DNA of 64,000 nt from Granulosicoccus sp036478565 (GCA_965224525.1 OZ245050.1:3410001-3474000); one strand, 5' to 3'; counted from the first letter of the stretch, positions 8,776-17,313 are shown. The notes: a model not told the origin generated them from the letters alone. Numbers and translations are program-made.

Positions 8776-11214
8776 ATGAAATCACATGCGCGCGCGGTCG
8801 TCATAGGCGGGGGGGTCGTCGGTGTCAGCACCCTGTACCACCTGGTCAAGAAAGGTTGGTCGGATGTGATGCTGATCGAACGCAAGGAACTGACTTCCGG
8901 CTCCACCTGGCATGCCGCCGGGCTGTTGCCGTTGTTCAATATGAGTTACTCGGTTGGTCAGATTCACAAATACTCTGTCAATCTCTACAAATCCCTGCAA
9001 GCTGAAACCGGACAAGATGTCGGTATACGCGCGGTATCCAATATTCGCCTTGCCGACAACGAAGCGCGTATGGATGAATATCGCTATTACGCTGGTGTGG
9101 CTGAAACCATTGGTGTGGACGTGCGTTTCCTCACCCCGGAGCAGCTCAAGGAAGCCTGGCCGTTGTGTAACACCGATGGCATTATCGGCGCTATTCAGCA
9201 CCCTGACGACGGCTATGTGCAACCAGCCGATTTGACCCAGGCTTTTGCTATTGGTGCACGCGCCGGTGGTGGAGAAATCAATCGCAACACCACAGTAACC
9301 GGCATCGAAAAACTACCTTCGGGTGAATGGCTGGTACGCACCGACAAGGGCGATGTCACCTGTGAACACTTGATAACAGCCACGGGTAACTTTGCCCGTC
9401 GTACCGGGGCCATGCTCGGTATCGACATGCCTGTTATTCCGGTTGAGCATCAATTTATCGTCACCGAAGCTCACCCGGACATTCTGGCACGTCAGAAAAG
9501 CGGTTTGCCTGAAATGGGTGTGCTACGCGAGTCCGACCATTCCTGGTATATGCGCGAAGAAGCCGGTGGCCTGTTGCTGGGGCCCTACGAAAAAGGCGCG
9601 CCCTGCTGCTATCTCGATGGCCCTGATGAACACAGTGAATATGAATTATTTGAAGGCGATCTGGACCGGCTGGAACCTCACATAGAAGCTGCAATGAATC
9701 GCGTGCCCGCTTTTGGCGAAGCCGGCGTCAAGAAAGTGTACAACGGGGCTATTTGTTATACACCTGATGGTTCACCCATTATCGGGCCAGCGTGGCAACA
9801 CAAGAATCTGTGGTTAAACGAAGGACACAGTTTCGGTATAACCGCCGCAGGAGGTGCTGGCTGGCAACTGGCCGAGTGGATAGTCGAGGGGGAACCAACC
9901 ATCGACATGACCGGTGTAGACCCGCGCCGCTATGGCCCATACGCTGCTCGTGGCTACCTGAAGAGCAAAAACGAAGAGGCTTACGCCAGTGTTTTTGTTA
10001 TTCACTATCCCGATGAAGAGCGACCCGCAGCCAGACCACTAAAAACAGCTCCCTGTTACGATCGCATGAAAGCACTGGGCGCGGTATTTGGCCAGGTTTA
10101 CGGCTGGGAACGACCCAACTGGTTTGCACCAAAAGGCGTCGAAGCGAAGGATGTCTGGAGTTTCCGGCGTGCAAACTATTTCGAGCACGTGATGAACGAA
10201 GTTCGGCACGTTAGCGAGCATGTGGGCGTGCTCGACATGTCTGCCTTCTCGAAATTCATGGTAACAGGCAGTGGAGCATCCAACTGGCTGAATTCGATCA
10301 TGGCGAATACCGCGCCGGGCAAAAAAGGCCGCATGGTGCTGGCGCATCTGCTGACCACGCGTGGTGGTGTGCGTTGTGAATTTACTATCTACAAGATAGC
10401 GGACAACCATTTTTATCTGGTATCCGCCGGCGCTTATGAACGTCATGATGGCGATGTGCTGAACAAACTCTGCCCGGATGATGGCTCTGTTAACGTACAA
10501 ACCGTAACAACACAGTACGGCGTGCTGGTACTGGCCGGTCCAAAGTCGCGTGATGTTTTGCAAAAACTCACTGATACCAGTCTTGCACATAAAGACTTCC
10601 CGTGGTTGAGTGGGCAGTCGATCAATGTCGGCTATGCCCAGGCCAATGCCTTACGTGTTAACTTTGTCGGTGAATTGGGCTGGGAACTGCATCACCCCAT
10701 TGAAATGCAGAATTCCATCTTCGATTCGCTGATGGATGCCGGTGCCGAATACCAGATAAAACCATTTGGCATTCGCGCCATGGACTCCATGCGACTGGAA
10801 AAGTCCTACCGCCTGATACCGCGTGAACTCTCCATCGAATACTGCGCTCTGGAAAGTGGTCTTGAGCGGTTTGTAAAGCTGGACAAAAGCGTGGACTTTA
10901 TCGGCAAACAAGCCGTTATCGACTGGCAGCAGCGCGGTTTTGACAATGCTTTTGTCACTATGGAAGTACAGGGTACAACTGAGTTCGATGCACGCGGTTC
11001 AGAGCCTATCTATCTGAATGGTGAGCTTGTCGGGCGGTGCACCTCGGGTGGTTATGGTGCACGCATCAACAAGTCGTTGGCATTAGCCATGGTTCAACCC
11101 AAACTTGCGACTGAAGGGACAGAACTGCAGGTAAAGATACTCGGCGAGATGTTCAAGGCGACAGTCATTGCCGAATCACCGTTTGACCCAACCAATGAAC
11201 GGCTGCGTAGTTAG
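8776..11214 (+). CDS. dimethylglycine/sarcosine dehydrogenase-like FAD oxidoreductase with GcvT domain
   Basis: The 812-residue protein starts at the ATG at 8776, five bases after CAGGAG. It opens with a dinucleotide-binding Rossmann motif (AVVIGGGVVGVSTLYHLVKKG) and the TSGSTWHAAGLLP stretch around the FAD. The N-terminal half is a DAO-type FAD domain. The C-terminal half, from about residue 430, is a GcvT/aminomethyltransferase-type folate-binding domain (FGIRAMDSMRLEKSYR, GYGARINKSLALAMV). DMGDH/SARDH proteins have this fusion: they oxidise N-methyl groups and pass formaldehyde equivalents to tetrahydrofolate. It would act downstream of betaine demethylation in the same locus. Dimethylglycine versus sarcosine specificity is not resolved. 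Confidence 0.9.
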   Translation: MKSHARAVVIGGGVVGVSTLYHLVKKGWSDVMLIERKELTSGSTWHAAGLLPLFNMSYSVGQIHKYSVNLYKSLQAETGQDVGIRAVSNIRLADNEARMDEYRYYAGVAETIGVDVRFLTPEQLKEAWPLCNTDGIIGAIQHPDDGYVQPADLTQAFAIGARAGGGEINRNTTVTGIEKLPSGEWLVRTDKGDVTCEHLITATGNFARRTGAMLGIDMPVIPVEHQFIVTEAHPDILARQKSGLPEMGVLRESDHSWYMREEAGGLLLGPYEKGAPCCYLDGPDEHSEYELFEGDLDRLEPHIEAAMNRVPAFGEAGVKKVYNGAICYTPDGSPIIGPAWQHKNLWLNEGHSFGITAAGGAGWQLAEWIVEGEPTIDMTGVDPRRYGPYAARGYLKSKNEEAYASVFVIHYPDEERPAARPLKTAPCYDRMKALGAVFGQVYGWERPNWFAPKGVEAKDVWSFRRANYFEHVMNEVRHVSEHVGVLDMSAFSKFMVTGSGASNWLNSIMANTAPGKKGRMVLAHLLTTRGGVRCEFTIYKIADNHFYLVSAGAYERHDGDVLNKLCPDDGSVNVQTVTTQYGVLVLAGPKSRDVLQKLTDTSLAHKDFPWLSGQSINVGYAQANALRVNFVGELGWELHHPIEMQNSIFDSLMDAGAEYQIKPFGIRAMDSMRLEKSYRLIPRELSIEYCALESGLERFVKLDKSVDFIGKQAVIDWQQRGFDNAFVTMEVQGTTEFDARGSEPIYLNGELVGRCTSGGYGARINKSLALAMVQPKLATEGTELQVKILGEMFKATVIAESPFDPTNERLRS

Positions 11215-11679
11215 CCTGGACTACTTACAGACATATCGCACTGTATCCGGATCTCCATTCCCTGGGCAATTCCTTTGTCACATTGGAAGCGCACGGCGCA
11301 ATTGAATTCATGCACTAGCTACTGTCAATTCGAATAATCAGACTTTTTTCGCCACTACAGTATAGATGTGCCATTGATGAGGCGAACCTTGCGCTGTTTC
11401 CCTCACTACGTTGTGTTCAGTGAACTTTAAAATTTCAAATTTTTTAGCTTTGACCGTAGATCCCCCTCCTCGAACACGAGGGTGTTTGACCAAAAACCGC
11501 CTCTACCGTATCCAATGGCAATTTTGTCACTTGCAATCAAGCTCACAGCATAGACCAGGTCTGCGCGGGTATTTCTGCTTGCTGTTTTCGAGTAGTACTC
11601 TGTGATATTTTCAGTAACCATCACCCTCAGGTTTCCGCTTCTAACATCATTGCTGCGTCACTCGTGGTAATCTTGGAAC
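11215..11679. other. 465-bp intergenic region
   Basis: This AT-rich gap separates two genes on the same strand. It contains a short hairpin, CCTCG-AACA-CGAGG (11468-11481), without a U-tract. Small open frames on both strands (about 64 codons at 11411-11605 plus, 11427-11624 minus) cannot be told apart from chance. The promoter of the homocysteine methyltransferase presumably lies in the last 100 bp. Confidence 0.4.
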
Positions 11680-12744
11680 ATGACAAATCAATCAGTAGAT
11701 CGGCTTCAGGAACGCCTGGACGCAGACGGCGTCCTGCTTGCAGACGGAGCTACCGGTACCAATCTTTTCGCTGCAGGCCTGCAAACCGGTGATGCACCCG
11801 AGCTGTGGAACATCGATCACCCGGATCGTATCGAGAAATTGTATCGGGATTTTATCGATGCCGGCTCGGATATTATTCTAACCAACTCTTTTGGTGGTAC
11901 ACACTATCGCCTGAATTTGCACAAGTCTGCTGACCGTGTTGCCGAGCTGAACCTGGCAGCCGCGCGCATTGCCTGTGAGCAGGTTGCAGACTCCGGGCGC
12001 GATGTATTGGTTGCAGGTTCCATGGGACCGACCGGCGAAATACTTGAACCCAACGGCCCAGTCAGCATCCAGCAGGCCCATGATGCATTCGCCGAGCAGG
12101 CTGAAGCACTGGCCGCTGGTGGCGCTGATATTCTCTGGATAGAAACTATATCGTCTGCTGAAGAGATCGAGGCTGCAGTAACCGGTGCTGCGCATGTTGG
12201 CCTGCCCATCGTCTACACCGTCAGCATCGACACCAATGGTCGAACTATGATGGGCTTGACTGCCGCCGATACCATTCGCATCAGCACCAGCGTCAATACA
12301 CACATAACCGCAGTAGGCACCAACTGTGGCGTCGGCGCGTCCGAGGTGGTCGCAGCTATCTGTAATCTGACAACGGCGGCTGACAGTCTCGGTATTCGCC
12401 CCGCTCTGGTCGCCAAAGCCAATTGCGGCATACCCGAATTTGTCGATGGCGAAATAGTCTATAGTGGCACGCCTGAACTAATGGCCAGCTATGTTGGGCT
12501 TGCCATTGATGCTGGCGCGACCATTATCGGTGGTTGCTGTGGCACCTCACCGGAACATATCGCAGCCATGCGTAAAGCCATCGACACGCACACCGTCGGT
12601 AATTCTCCGTCGCTGGAAGTTATCGAATCCACGCTTGGTGAAGTGTCCATCGGTGCCAAAGCACAACTGGCCGGTGACCTCAGCGTTGCGGGTGGTTCTG
12701 CCAGCGGACGTGGAAGCCGACCAAGTCGGCGCAAGCGACGCTAA
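11680..12744 (+). CDS. betaine/thetin-homocysteine S-methyltransferase-like enzyme
   Basis: The 354 residues form a Pfam homocysteine S-methyltransferase barrel. Visible parts are LLADGATGTNLFAAGL at the N-terminus, ILTNSFGGT, and the Zn-binding cysteines in VGTNCGVG and IIGGCCGTSPEH. Family members transfer a methyl group from betaine, a sulfonium compound or S-methylmethionine to homocysteine, making methionine. The genomic company (MttB homologue, DMGDH-like protein, GbdR-like regulator) favours a betaine-type donor. After about residue 335 a low-complexity linker leads to a basic tail, GRGSRPSRRKRR. This nearly copies the tail of the pterin methyltransferase at the start of the window. 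It converges with the MarR gene, 9 bp away. Confidence 0.88.
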   Translation: MTNQSVDRLQERLDADGVLLADGATGTNLFAAGLQTGDAPELWNIDHPDRIEKLYRDFIDAGSDIILTNSFGGTHYRLNLHKSADRVAELNLAAARIACEQVADSGRDVLVAGSMGPTGEILEPNGPVSIQQAHDAFAEQAEALAAGGADILWIETISSAEEIEAAVTGAAHVGLPIVYTVSIDTNGRTMMGLTAADTIRISTSVNTHITAVGTNCGVGASEVVAAICNLTTAADSLGIRPALVAKANCGIPEFVDGEIVYSGTPELMASYVGLAIDAGATIIGGCCGTSPEHIAAMRKAIDTHTVGNSPSLEVIESTLGEVSIGAKAQLAGDLSVAGGSASGRGSRPSRRKRR

Positions 12745-12753
12745 CCGGGTTGC

Positions 12754-13224
12754 CTATTTCAGGCTGGTACACAGTAGCTTTTTTAGCAAGGCATTAAACC
12801 GATTCTGATCTGTTTTATTTATTGTAGCCAGAAACTTTGTGTTTACTTTGTCGATGATGGCAAAAATCCGCGGACCCAGCTTGCAACCCTTCGTTGTCAA
12901 ATAGATCCTGTGGCTGCGACGCGAACTCTCATCCGCTCGACGCTCAACCAACTGCCTGGCCTCCAGGCTATCCAAAGTACGCGTCGTCGCATAACCCGGC
13001 ATGGCGATCTTCTCACCGAGCTCAGTCTGCGTCAGGCCTTCAAACTCCATCACTGTCATAAGCACTGCAAATTGATTAGTACTTATATCAACAGACTCCA
13101 GGGCCTGTTTCATTTCAAGGTCAAGCTGCGAACACAGGCGCTTGAGCATCCAGCCACTACTGTTTTCCCGCGCACTTTTTGCCAGTCGGCTGATGTCGTT
13201 GATCTTTTTCACACGCGCAATCAT
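12754..13224 (-). CDS. MarR-family transcriptional regulator
   Basis: About 156 residues form a winged helix-turn-helix of MarR type: ISTNQFAVLMTVMEFEGLTQ, TELGEKIAMPGYATTRTLDSLEARQLVERR with the DESSRRSHRIYLT wing. The ATG at 13224 is preferred, because the longer frame beginning at 13260 would start inside a repeated operator-like sequence. It is divergent from the NnrU-family gene, and the shared spacer carries the probable operator. The effector is unknown. Confidence 0.85.
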   Translation of the reverse strand: MIARVKKINDISRLAKSARENSSGWMLKRLCSQLDLEMKQALESVDISTNQFAVLMTVMEFEGLTQTELGEKIAMPGYATTRTLDSLEARQLVERRADESSRRSHRIYLTTKGCKLGPRIFAIIDKVNTKFLATINKTDQNRFNALLKKLLCTSLK

Positions 13225-13247
13225 GACACAATGCGTCCAAATATATA

Positions 13248-13276
13248 GTTGCATTTGCATTTATTGCATTTGCAAT
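13248..13276. promoter_or_regulatory. candidate MarR operator
   Basis: TTGCATTTGCA occurs at 13249-13259 and again at 13264-13274, a direct repeat with a 15-bp period. The second copy lies within ATTGCA-TT-TGCAAT (13263-13276), a perfect inverted repeat. Its place between the divergent MarR and NnrU-family genes is classical for an autoregulated MarR switch. Binding is inferred. Confidence 0.55.
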
Positions 13277-13348
13277 TTATTATTGTTCGCCTACGCATGA
13301 ATTGGCAGAGCCGCTGCCGAACCGGAAGTCAATCTGGAGAAGACCGCC

Positions 13349-13909
13349 ATGCTATTACTTATCCTGGGATTACTGATCTGGTCAGTTGTACACTTTATTC
13401 CGTCTCTGGCACAACCCTTCAAGGCCAAATGGCTGGAGCGGATGGGCGCTACCGGTTACAAGATATCCTTTTCACTTATTGTCGTACTGTCAATAGCGTT
13501 GATGGTTTTTGGTTGGCGTAGCACAACACCCACATTTCTCTATGCATTGCCAGGTATCACCCGGCCAATCGGCATGGTTCTGATGGTCTTCGCTTTTCTG
13601 CTGTTTGGCGCATCGCACCATGTAACCCGCATCAAGCAATTCATACGGCACCCGCAACTGGTTAGTGTCATCATCTGGTCTTTCGCTCATTTGCTCATGA
13701 ATGGCGATTCTCGATCAGTTTTATTATTTGGCGGCTTGGGTATCTGGGCAATTCTTGAAATCTTCGCTATAAACCGACGAGAAGGCGCTTGGCAGAAGTC
13801 TGAGATACCTACCTGGCAGGTTGAAATCAAGGGTAGCGCCATCAGCCTTGCCATCTTTGCGGTGGCAGCGCTGGCACACCCTTATATTGCAGGTGTGCCA
13901 CTTCACTGA
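13349..13909 (+). CDS. NnrU-family membrane protein
   Basis: The 186 residues contain five or six hydrophobic helices. The NnrU family pattern is clear: LLILGLLIWSVVHFIPSL at the start, GATGYKISFSLIVVLSIALM, ITRPIGMVLMVFAFLLFGAS, and IRHPQLVSVIIWSFAHLLMNGD. NnrU was named from nitric-oxide/nitrite reductase clusters, but no denitrification genes are near, so its role here is open. The start follows CTGGAGAAG. The gene is divergent from the MarR regulator and likely controlled by it. Confidence 0.85.
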   Translation: MLLLILGLLIWSVVHFIPSLAQPFKAKWLERMGATGYKISFSLIVVLSIALMVFGWRSTTPTFLYALPGITRPIGMVLMVFAFLLFGASHHVTRIKQFIRHPQLVSVIIWSFAHLLMNGDSRSVLLFGGLGIWAILEIFAINRREGAWQKSEIPTWQVEIKGSAISLAIFAVAALAHPYIAGVPLH

Positions 13910-13989
13910 CTAATTTTCCATTCAGAATACCTGAGAACTTGCGGGATTCCCCCTAAGCCGTTATATCTTGTTAACACTTTCGCAAACAA

Positions 13990-14157
13990 GAGTGTTACCG
14001 ATGTCTGCTCGCCCGGTTATCTGGATTACCCGCACCCTGTCAGGGCGAACACGGTTTACCTGTTGGCGTGCAATTGGTAGGCAGTTATGATCAGGATGAT
14101 CGCTTGTTACGAACCGCTCGCTGGCTACCGCAACTGCTTAATCCGGATGGTGACCAA
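13990..14157 (+). pseudogene. relic of an amidase (GatA-like) 3' end
   Basis: One frame reads SGLPAP, then GLPVGVQLVGSYDQDDRLLRTARWL. This is the standard C-terminal block of amidase-signature enzymes (GLPVGvQLVG...LLrtA). There is no room for the other 400 or so residues; stop codons lie directly upstream (around 13954) and the NnrU gene ends at 13909. The open frame runs past the similarity to about 14271 without domain content. It is therefore a leftover gene end, not a functional gene. Confidence 0.55.
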
Positions 14158-14267
14158 GAGCAACGAGCGACTGCTGATACGTCGCCAGAAAAATTGGTAA
14201 TCGCACCTGCGAATACATCGAAAATCACGTCAACAGGCACTGCAAATATCACGGGAGAGAAACATCC

Positions 14268-14468
14268 ATGAACACCTCACTGGTCAATATGATCACTGGT
14301 TTTATCGGCATGGCTCTGATGGCCACATTTGTCATTGGCCTTGCCCACAGTATTGCAACCGATTTTGCCGGTATAGACGGCGCCATGCCATTTATCATTA
14401 TCGTCGGTTTTGTTTTGTGTCTGATGCTGTACGACTTCTTTGATCAATGCATTCAGCGCCGGCGCTAA
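14268..14468 (+). CDS. small two-helix membrane protein
   Basis: The 66-residue ORF is preceded by GGGAGAG at good distance from its ATG. It has two predicted membrane helices (MITGFIGMALMATFVIGLA and FIIIVGFVLCLMLYDFF) and a basic end, QCIQRRR. This is the pattern of small integral membrane proteins rather than a chance frame. I do not recognise the family. A perfect 12-bp palindrome (AGCGCCGGCGCT, 14455-14466) overlaps its 3' end. Confidence 0.55.
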   Translation: MNTSLVNMITGFIGMALMATFVIGLAHSIATDFAGIDGAMPFIIIVGFVLCLMLYDFFDQCIQRRR

Positions 14469-14970
14469 CAATCAAGTCATCAGCAAAACCTGCTATCAAG
14501 GTAATTTCACCACCGGCATAGCATGACAGCCAAGCAGCTAAATTCTGCATACGATTTTTTCAACAGCTGTTGCTCAACAATGCACAACTAATAACCCTGA
14601 CAAATTATCCGACATCAGTCACTCATCTGAAACAATTCGTCTCCAATAGCGCCAGCTGATTCTGGTGCTTAAAGCGACCGGAAACTCGATGATTCAATCA
14701 GCACAATACACCGGTGTACCGCTCAGCAATTACCTCCACTATTGACCGCTGACCACGGTACGCGTACGCATCTGAAAATCCATTGCATAGTGAGATATTT
14801 ATCACAATATGATGCGAACTGAATGTTCTACTGACTATTGACCAGTGTATGATCATGCCATAACCTCGACTGAGGTTGGCCTTGCAATGCATTATTAGAA
14901 TGAGCATTGATTACTCTATTGGCCAGCTTCAATGTTGGAGTTCTGCTGCTTGTAAAATCACAGTATAAAA
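14469..14970. other. 502-bp intergenic region
   Basis: No credible gene. It contains the perfect palindrome TACACCGGTGTA (14707-14718), another palindrome GTACGCGTAC (14758-14767) and a loose GTGA...TCAC symmetry near 14790-14806. The promoter for the Cys-module lipoprotein should lie near its right end. Confidence 0.4.
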
Positions 14971-15585
14971 ATGAACCGATATTTCAGGAACACAAACAAA
15001 ATGAAGGAATACCTACTGTTTGCAGTAGTGGCCGCTACCATGGTTGTAACCGGCTGTAGTTCAAGCGATGATAATAGCTCATTGGGTTTTCTTGGATTAG
15101 ATGCTCCAATCGGTCCAGTCAATTCTTGCGCCAACAATGTTCAGGGATGTTCAGCTGAAACTTACTCATGTGCTGCTGCTCAAAATTGCTACGCGACAGC
15201 TGAGGGATGCGCACAGTCCAACGAATGTCCCGCTAACGCTCCAACTGTTCCAGCTAACGACCCAACTGGCCCGACTACTCCGATTGGCCCGACCACTCCG
15301 ACAACCAACTCGTGCACAACGAACATTCAAGGATGTTCAGTTGAAGCCTACTCATGTGCTGCAGCTCAAAGTTGTTACTCGACAGTTGAAGGGTGCGCAC
15401 AGTCCAACGAATGTCCGGCTAACGCTCCGACTGGCCCAACCACTCCGATTGTTCCGACCGCTCCAGCAACCAGATCGTGCGTAACGAATGTTCAAGGATG
15501 TCAAGCTGACGCATTCTCATGTGCCGCTGCTCAAAGTTGCTATGCGACAATTGAGGGATGCACACAGTCTAACGAGTGTCCCTGA
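14971..15585 (+). CDS. lipoprotein with three tandem six-cysteine modules
   Basis: A signal peptide ends in a lipobox (MVVTGC, lipidated Cys29); an ATG at 15001 would give a shorter signal start. The mature protein has three near-identical 34-residue modules, residues 53-86, 115-148 and 170-203, each with cysteines spaced C-x6-C-x6-C-x5-C-x6-C-x5-C. They share the cores SCAAAQ and QSNECP and are joined by Pro/Thr-rich linkers (PTGPTTPIGPTTPT type). This implies three disulphides per module and surface display. I do not recognise the module; it recalls small Cys-knot or metal/ligand-binding repeats. The next gene starts 11 bp downstream. Confidence 0.72.
   Translation: MNRYFRNTNKMKEYLLFAVVAATMVVTGCSSSDDNSSLGFLGLDAPIGPVNSCANNVQGCSAETYSCAAAQNCYATAEGCAQSNECPANAPTVPANDPTGPTTPIGPTTPTTNSCTTNIQGCSVEAYSCAAAQSCYSTVEGCAQSNECPANAPTGPTTPIVPTAPATRSCVTNVQGCQADAFSCAAAQSCYATIEGCTQSNECP
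15127..15579 (+). repeat. three coding repeats of the six-Cys module
   Basis: Repeat units of about 102 bp lie at 15127-15228, 15313-15414 and 15478-15579. They are highly similar at DNA level and separated by ACT/CCG-rich linkers, indicating recent in-frame duplication. Confidence 0.8.
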
Positions 15586-15596
15586 TAATGTAAGAC

Positions 15597-16556
15597 ATGT
15601 CGTTACCTGATACCTCAAAGGCAGGCTGGCCAATGCAGTTAAACTACAAAATTTTATTGGCAGCTGCCTTTTTTGCATTGACAGCTACATACGTATATTA
15701 CAATTGGAGTATATCTATCGATCGGCTTGATACAGCCGATCGAACAGATCGGAAATATACAAAAGAGAAGCCCCATACTGAAATCGCCAGTCAGGACTCT
15801 TCAGGATCAGCGGCGGCGGATGATAGCGCGGAGGACATGACTGCACAAAGCATCATTATTCAACAATCGCCATCAACGACTGAAGTCGATCCATTCGCTG
15901 TAACGACGGAGAATCCAAATTTTACTATTGACCCATTCCAATCTGATCGAAAGCATGCATTGTCCCGAGCTGACCCTATTGAACAATTCGGCCTGACAGA
16001 TAATTTTTTTGCAGCAGCCCTGGATGACGATCTCGGTGAATCGTCAGAATTGGTCAATGTCGAGTTTACATTTTCTCCGCTGGCCGTAGTACGCTATCTG
16101 CCTAAACCAGCAGCGGTCGAGCTATTTGATACGATTTATGCCCAAATCCTACCCTCGCAGAGATGCTCCACATGCATTTTTAAGTGGCGCCATCAGGCGT
16201 CGGCAGAGATTGAAATACTGGCAACAGCTACCTTACATCCAAACAAACTACACACTGTATTCGTAACACCAGATAACGGATGGAGAAAAGGCCAATACAT
16301 TTTATCCGTGTACGACGCAAGCGAATCGAATCAACTAATTGGTCGTGGCTCAATACAAATTCTTGATGTTCTCGCCGAGACACAGGCGAGCACACCAGAT
16401 TTCGAATTCATACACACGTTGTTGAACAATGGGCATGCGTCTTCAAAAACCACACTTTTTCCAGAGACCTATTTTGAGCCGGAGACGATTGTTCCAAAAT
16501 ATGAGCATATGCAAAGATTGTTGGACAGTGGGCAAGCAATATCAAAAACCAACTGA
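15597..16556 (+). CDS. unrecognised membrane-anchored protein
   Basis: This 319-codon ORF starts 11 bp after the Cys-module lipoprotein. An internal ATG at 15633 (MQLNYKILLAAAFFALTATYVYY) gives a cleaner N-terminal anchor. A polar low-complexity stretch (about residues 45-120, Ser/Asp/Thr-rich) is followed by a compact region (about 150-260) with VEFTFSPLAVVRYLP, a CSTC cysteine pair and VFVTPDNGWRKGQYILSVYDAS, which looks beta-rich. Two short similar segments close the protein (FIHTLLNNGHASSKT and HMQRLLDSGQAISKT). No family recognised; tight linkage suggests a joint role with the lipoprotein. Confidence 0.6.
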   Translation: MSLPDTSKAGWPMQLNYKILLAAAFFALTATYVYYNWSISIDRLDTADRTDRKYTKEKPHTEIASQDSSGSAAADDSAEDMTAQSIIIQQSPSTTEVDPFAVTTENPNFTIDPFQSDRKHALSRADPIEQFGLTDNFFAAALDDDLGESSELVNVEFTFSPLAVVRYLPKPAAVELFDTIYAQILPSQRCSTCIFKWRHQASAEIEILATATLHPNKLHTVFVTPDNGWRKGQYILSVYDASESNQLIGRGSIQILDVLAETQASTPDFEFIHTLLNNGHASSKTTLFPETYFEPETIVPKYEHMQRLLDSGQAISKTN

Positions 16557-17313
16557 GTACATTGTTGTTGTCGCTCAACGGAGAACGGTATCTCGTCGTT
16601 GAAGGGCAACCGCCTCACGTATCAGTGTGTGCAGACGCCCGGTATGTTCCAACGCCTTCTGATCCGGCACAGCTAGCACGCCACTATCGCGGCTACCACT
16701 GCATGAGTCAGTTTTAGAAGGATGCACCTGTCAGGACTTAACTAGAGCCCGGTGTGGGTCATTCCCATTCAGGCCACGATGATGTCCCTGCTGGTTCTGA
16801 CCTGCGCTATTGGAATTGTGATTGCACGCTGAACTGCCCGGCAAGCAAAATCATCCCAGCCCACTCTACGGCGAAAAGGGAATCACGCTCAAGGTGCGCA
16901 CGGTGGATTTATTCGGATTTACCCCTGGAACAACGAATTGGCAAAATTCATTGCTAATCGTCAAGACCCTGATAGTGTGCAGCCGTGGCAGACTGCTGCT
17001 TAGAGAACTCCAGAATCACACGCGAACTTCGTTATCGGCGATACTCTTGCCGAAGTAAATAGTTTCCACAACACTGCACAACACTGCACAACAAATGCCG
17101 TGATCATACTGCGGAACAATTGCTACAGACCAGGCCCGATTCGATCACCGGATTCGCCAAACACCGAACTACTACGCAATTACCCTCCCTGTTCCGGCGA
17201 TTTCTCGCCAGTCATACAAACAACAGCGACGACGGCCCTGTGAAACTGCTTTACCTGCAGTCGAATGAGCGATAGAATTTTCGCAACATCTGAGAATTTC
17301 TTCGGGCGGTTTC
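16557..17313. other. 757-bp gap with probable gene debris
   Basis: Several short frames look protein-like but are broken. On the minus strand (about 16613-16720 and below) a frame ends in RLHTLIREAVALQRRDTVLR. On the plus strand there is a hydrophobic tail VWVIPIQATMMSLLVLTCA (about 16753-16807) and then a frame reading GFIRIYPWNNELAKFIANRQ (about 16900-16960). None is long enough to name a family. A 10-bp unit (GCACAACACT) is repeated near 17065-17090. An ATG at 17265 opens a frame that may be the true N-terminus of the following permease. Confidence 0.4.

Noticed and set aside
11411..11624. Two overlapping small ORFs on opposite strands in the 11.2-11.7 kb gap
   Set aside because: Each is about 65 codons and open on both strands; neither has a good ribosome site or a recognisable family.
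14787..14807. GTGA...TCAC symmetry considered as a CRP site
   Set aside because: The half-sites are spaced by 8 bp rather than 6, and the flanks do not match the consensus.
17065..17092. GCACAACACT tandem repeat as a CRISPR or iteron
   Set aside because: Only about two and a half copies of 10 bp with no spacers; consistent with simple slippage.
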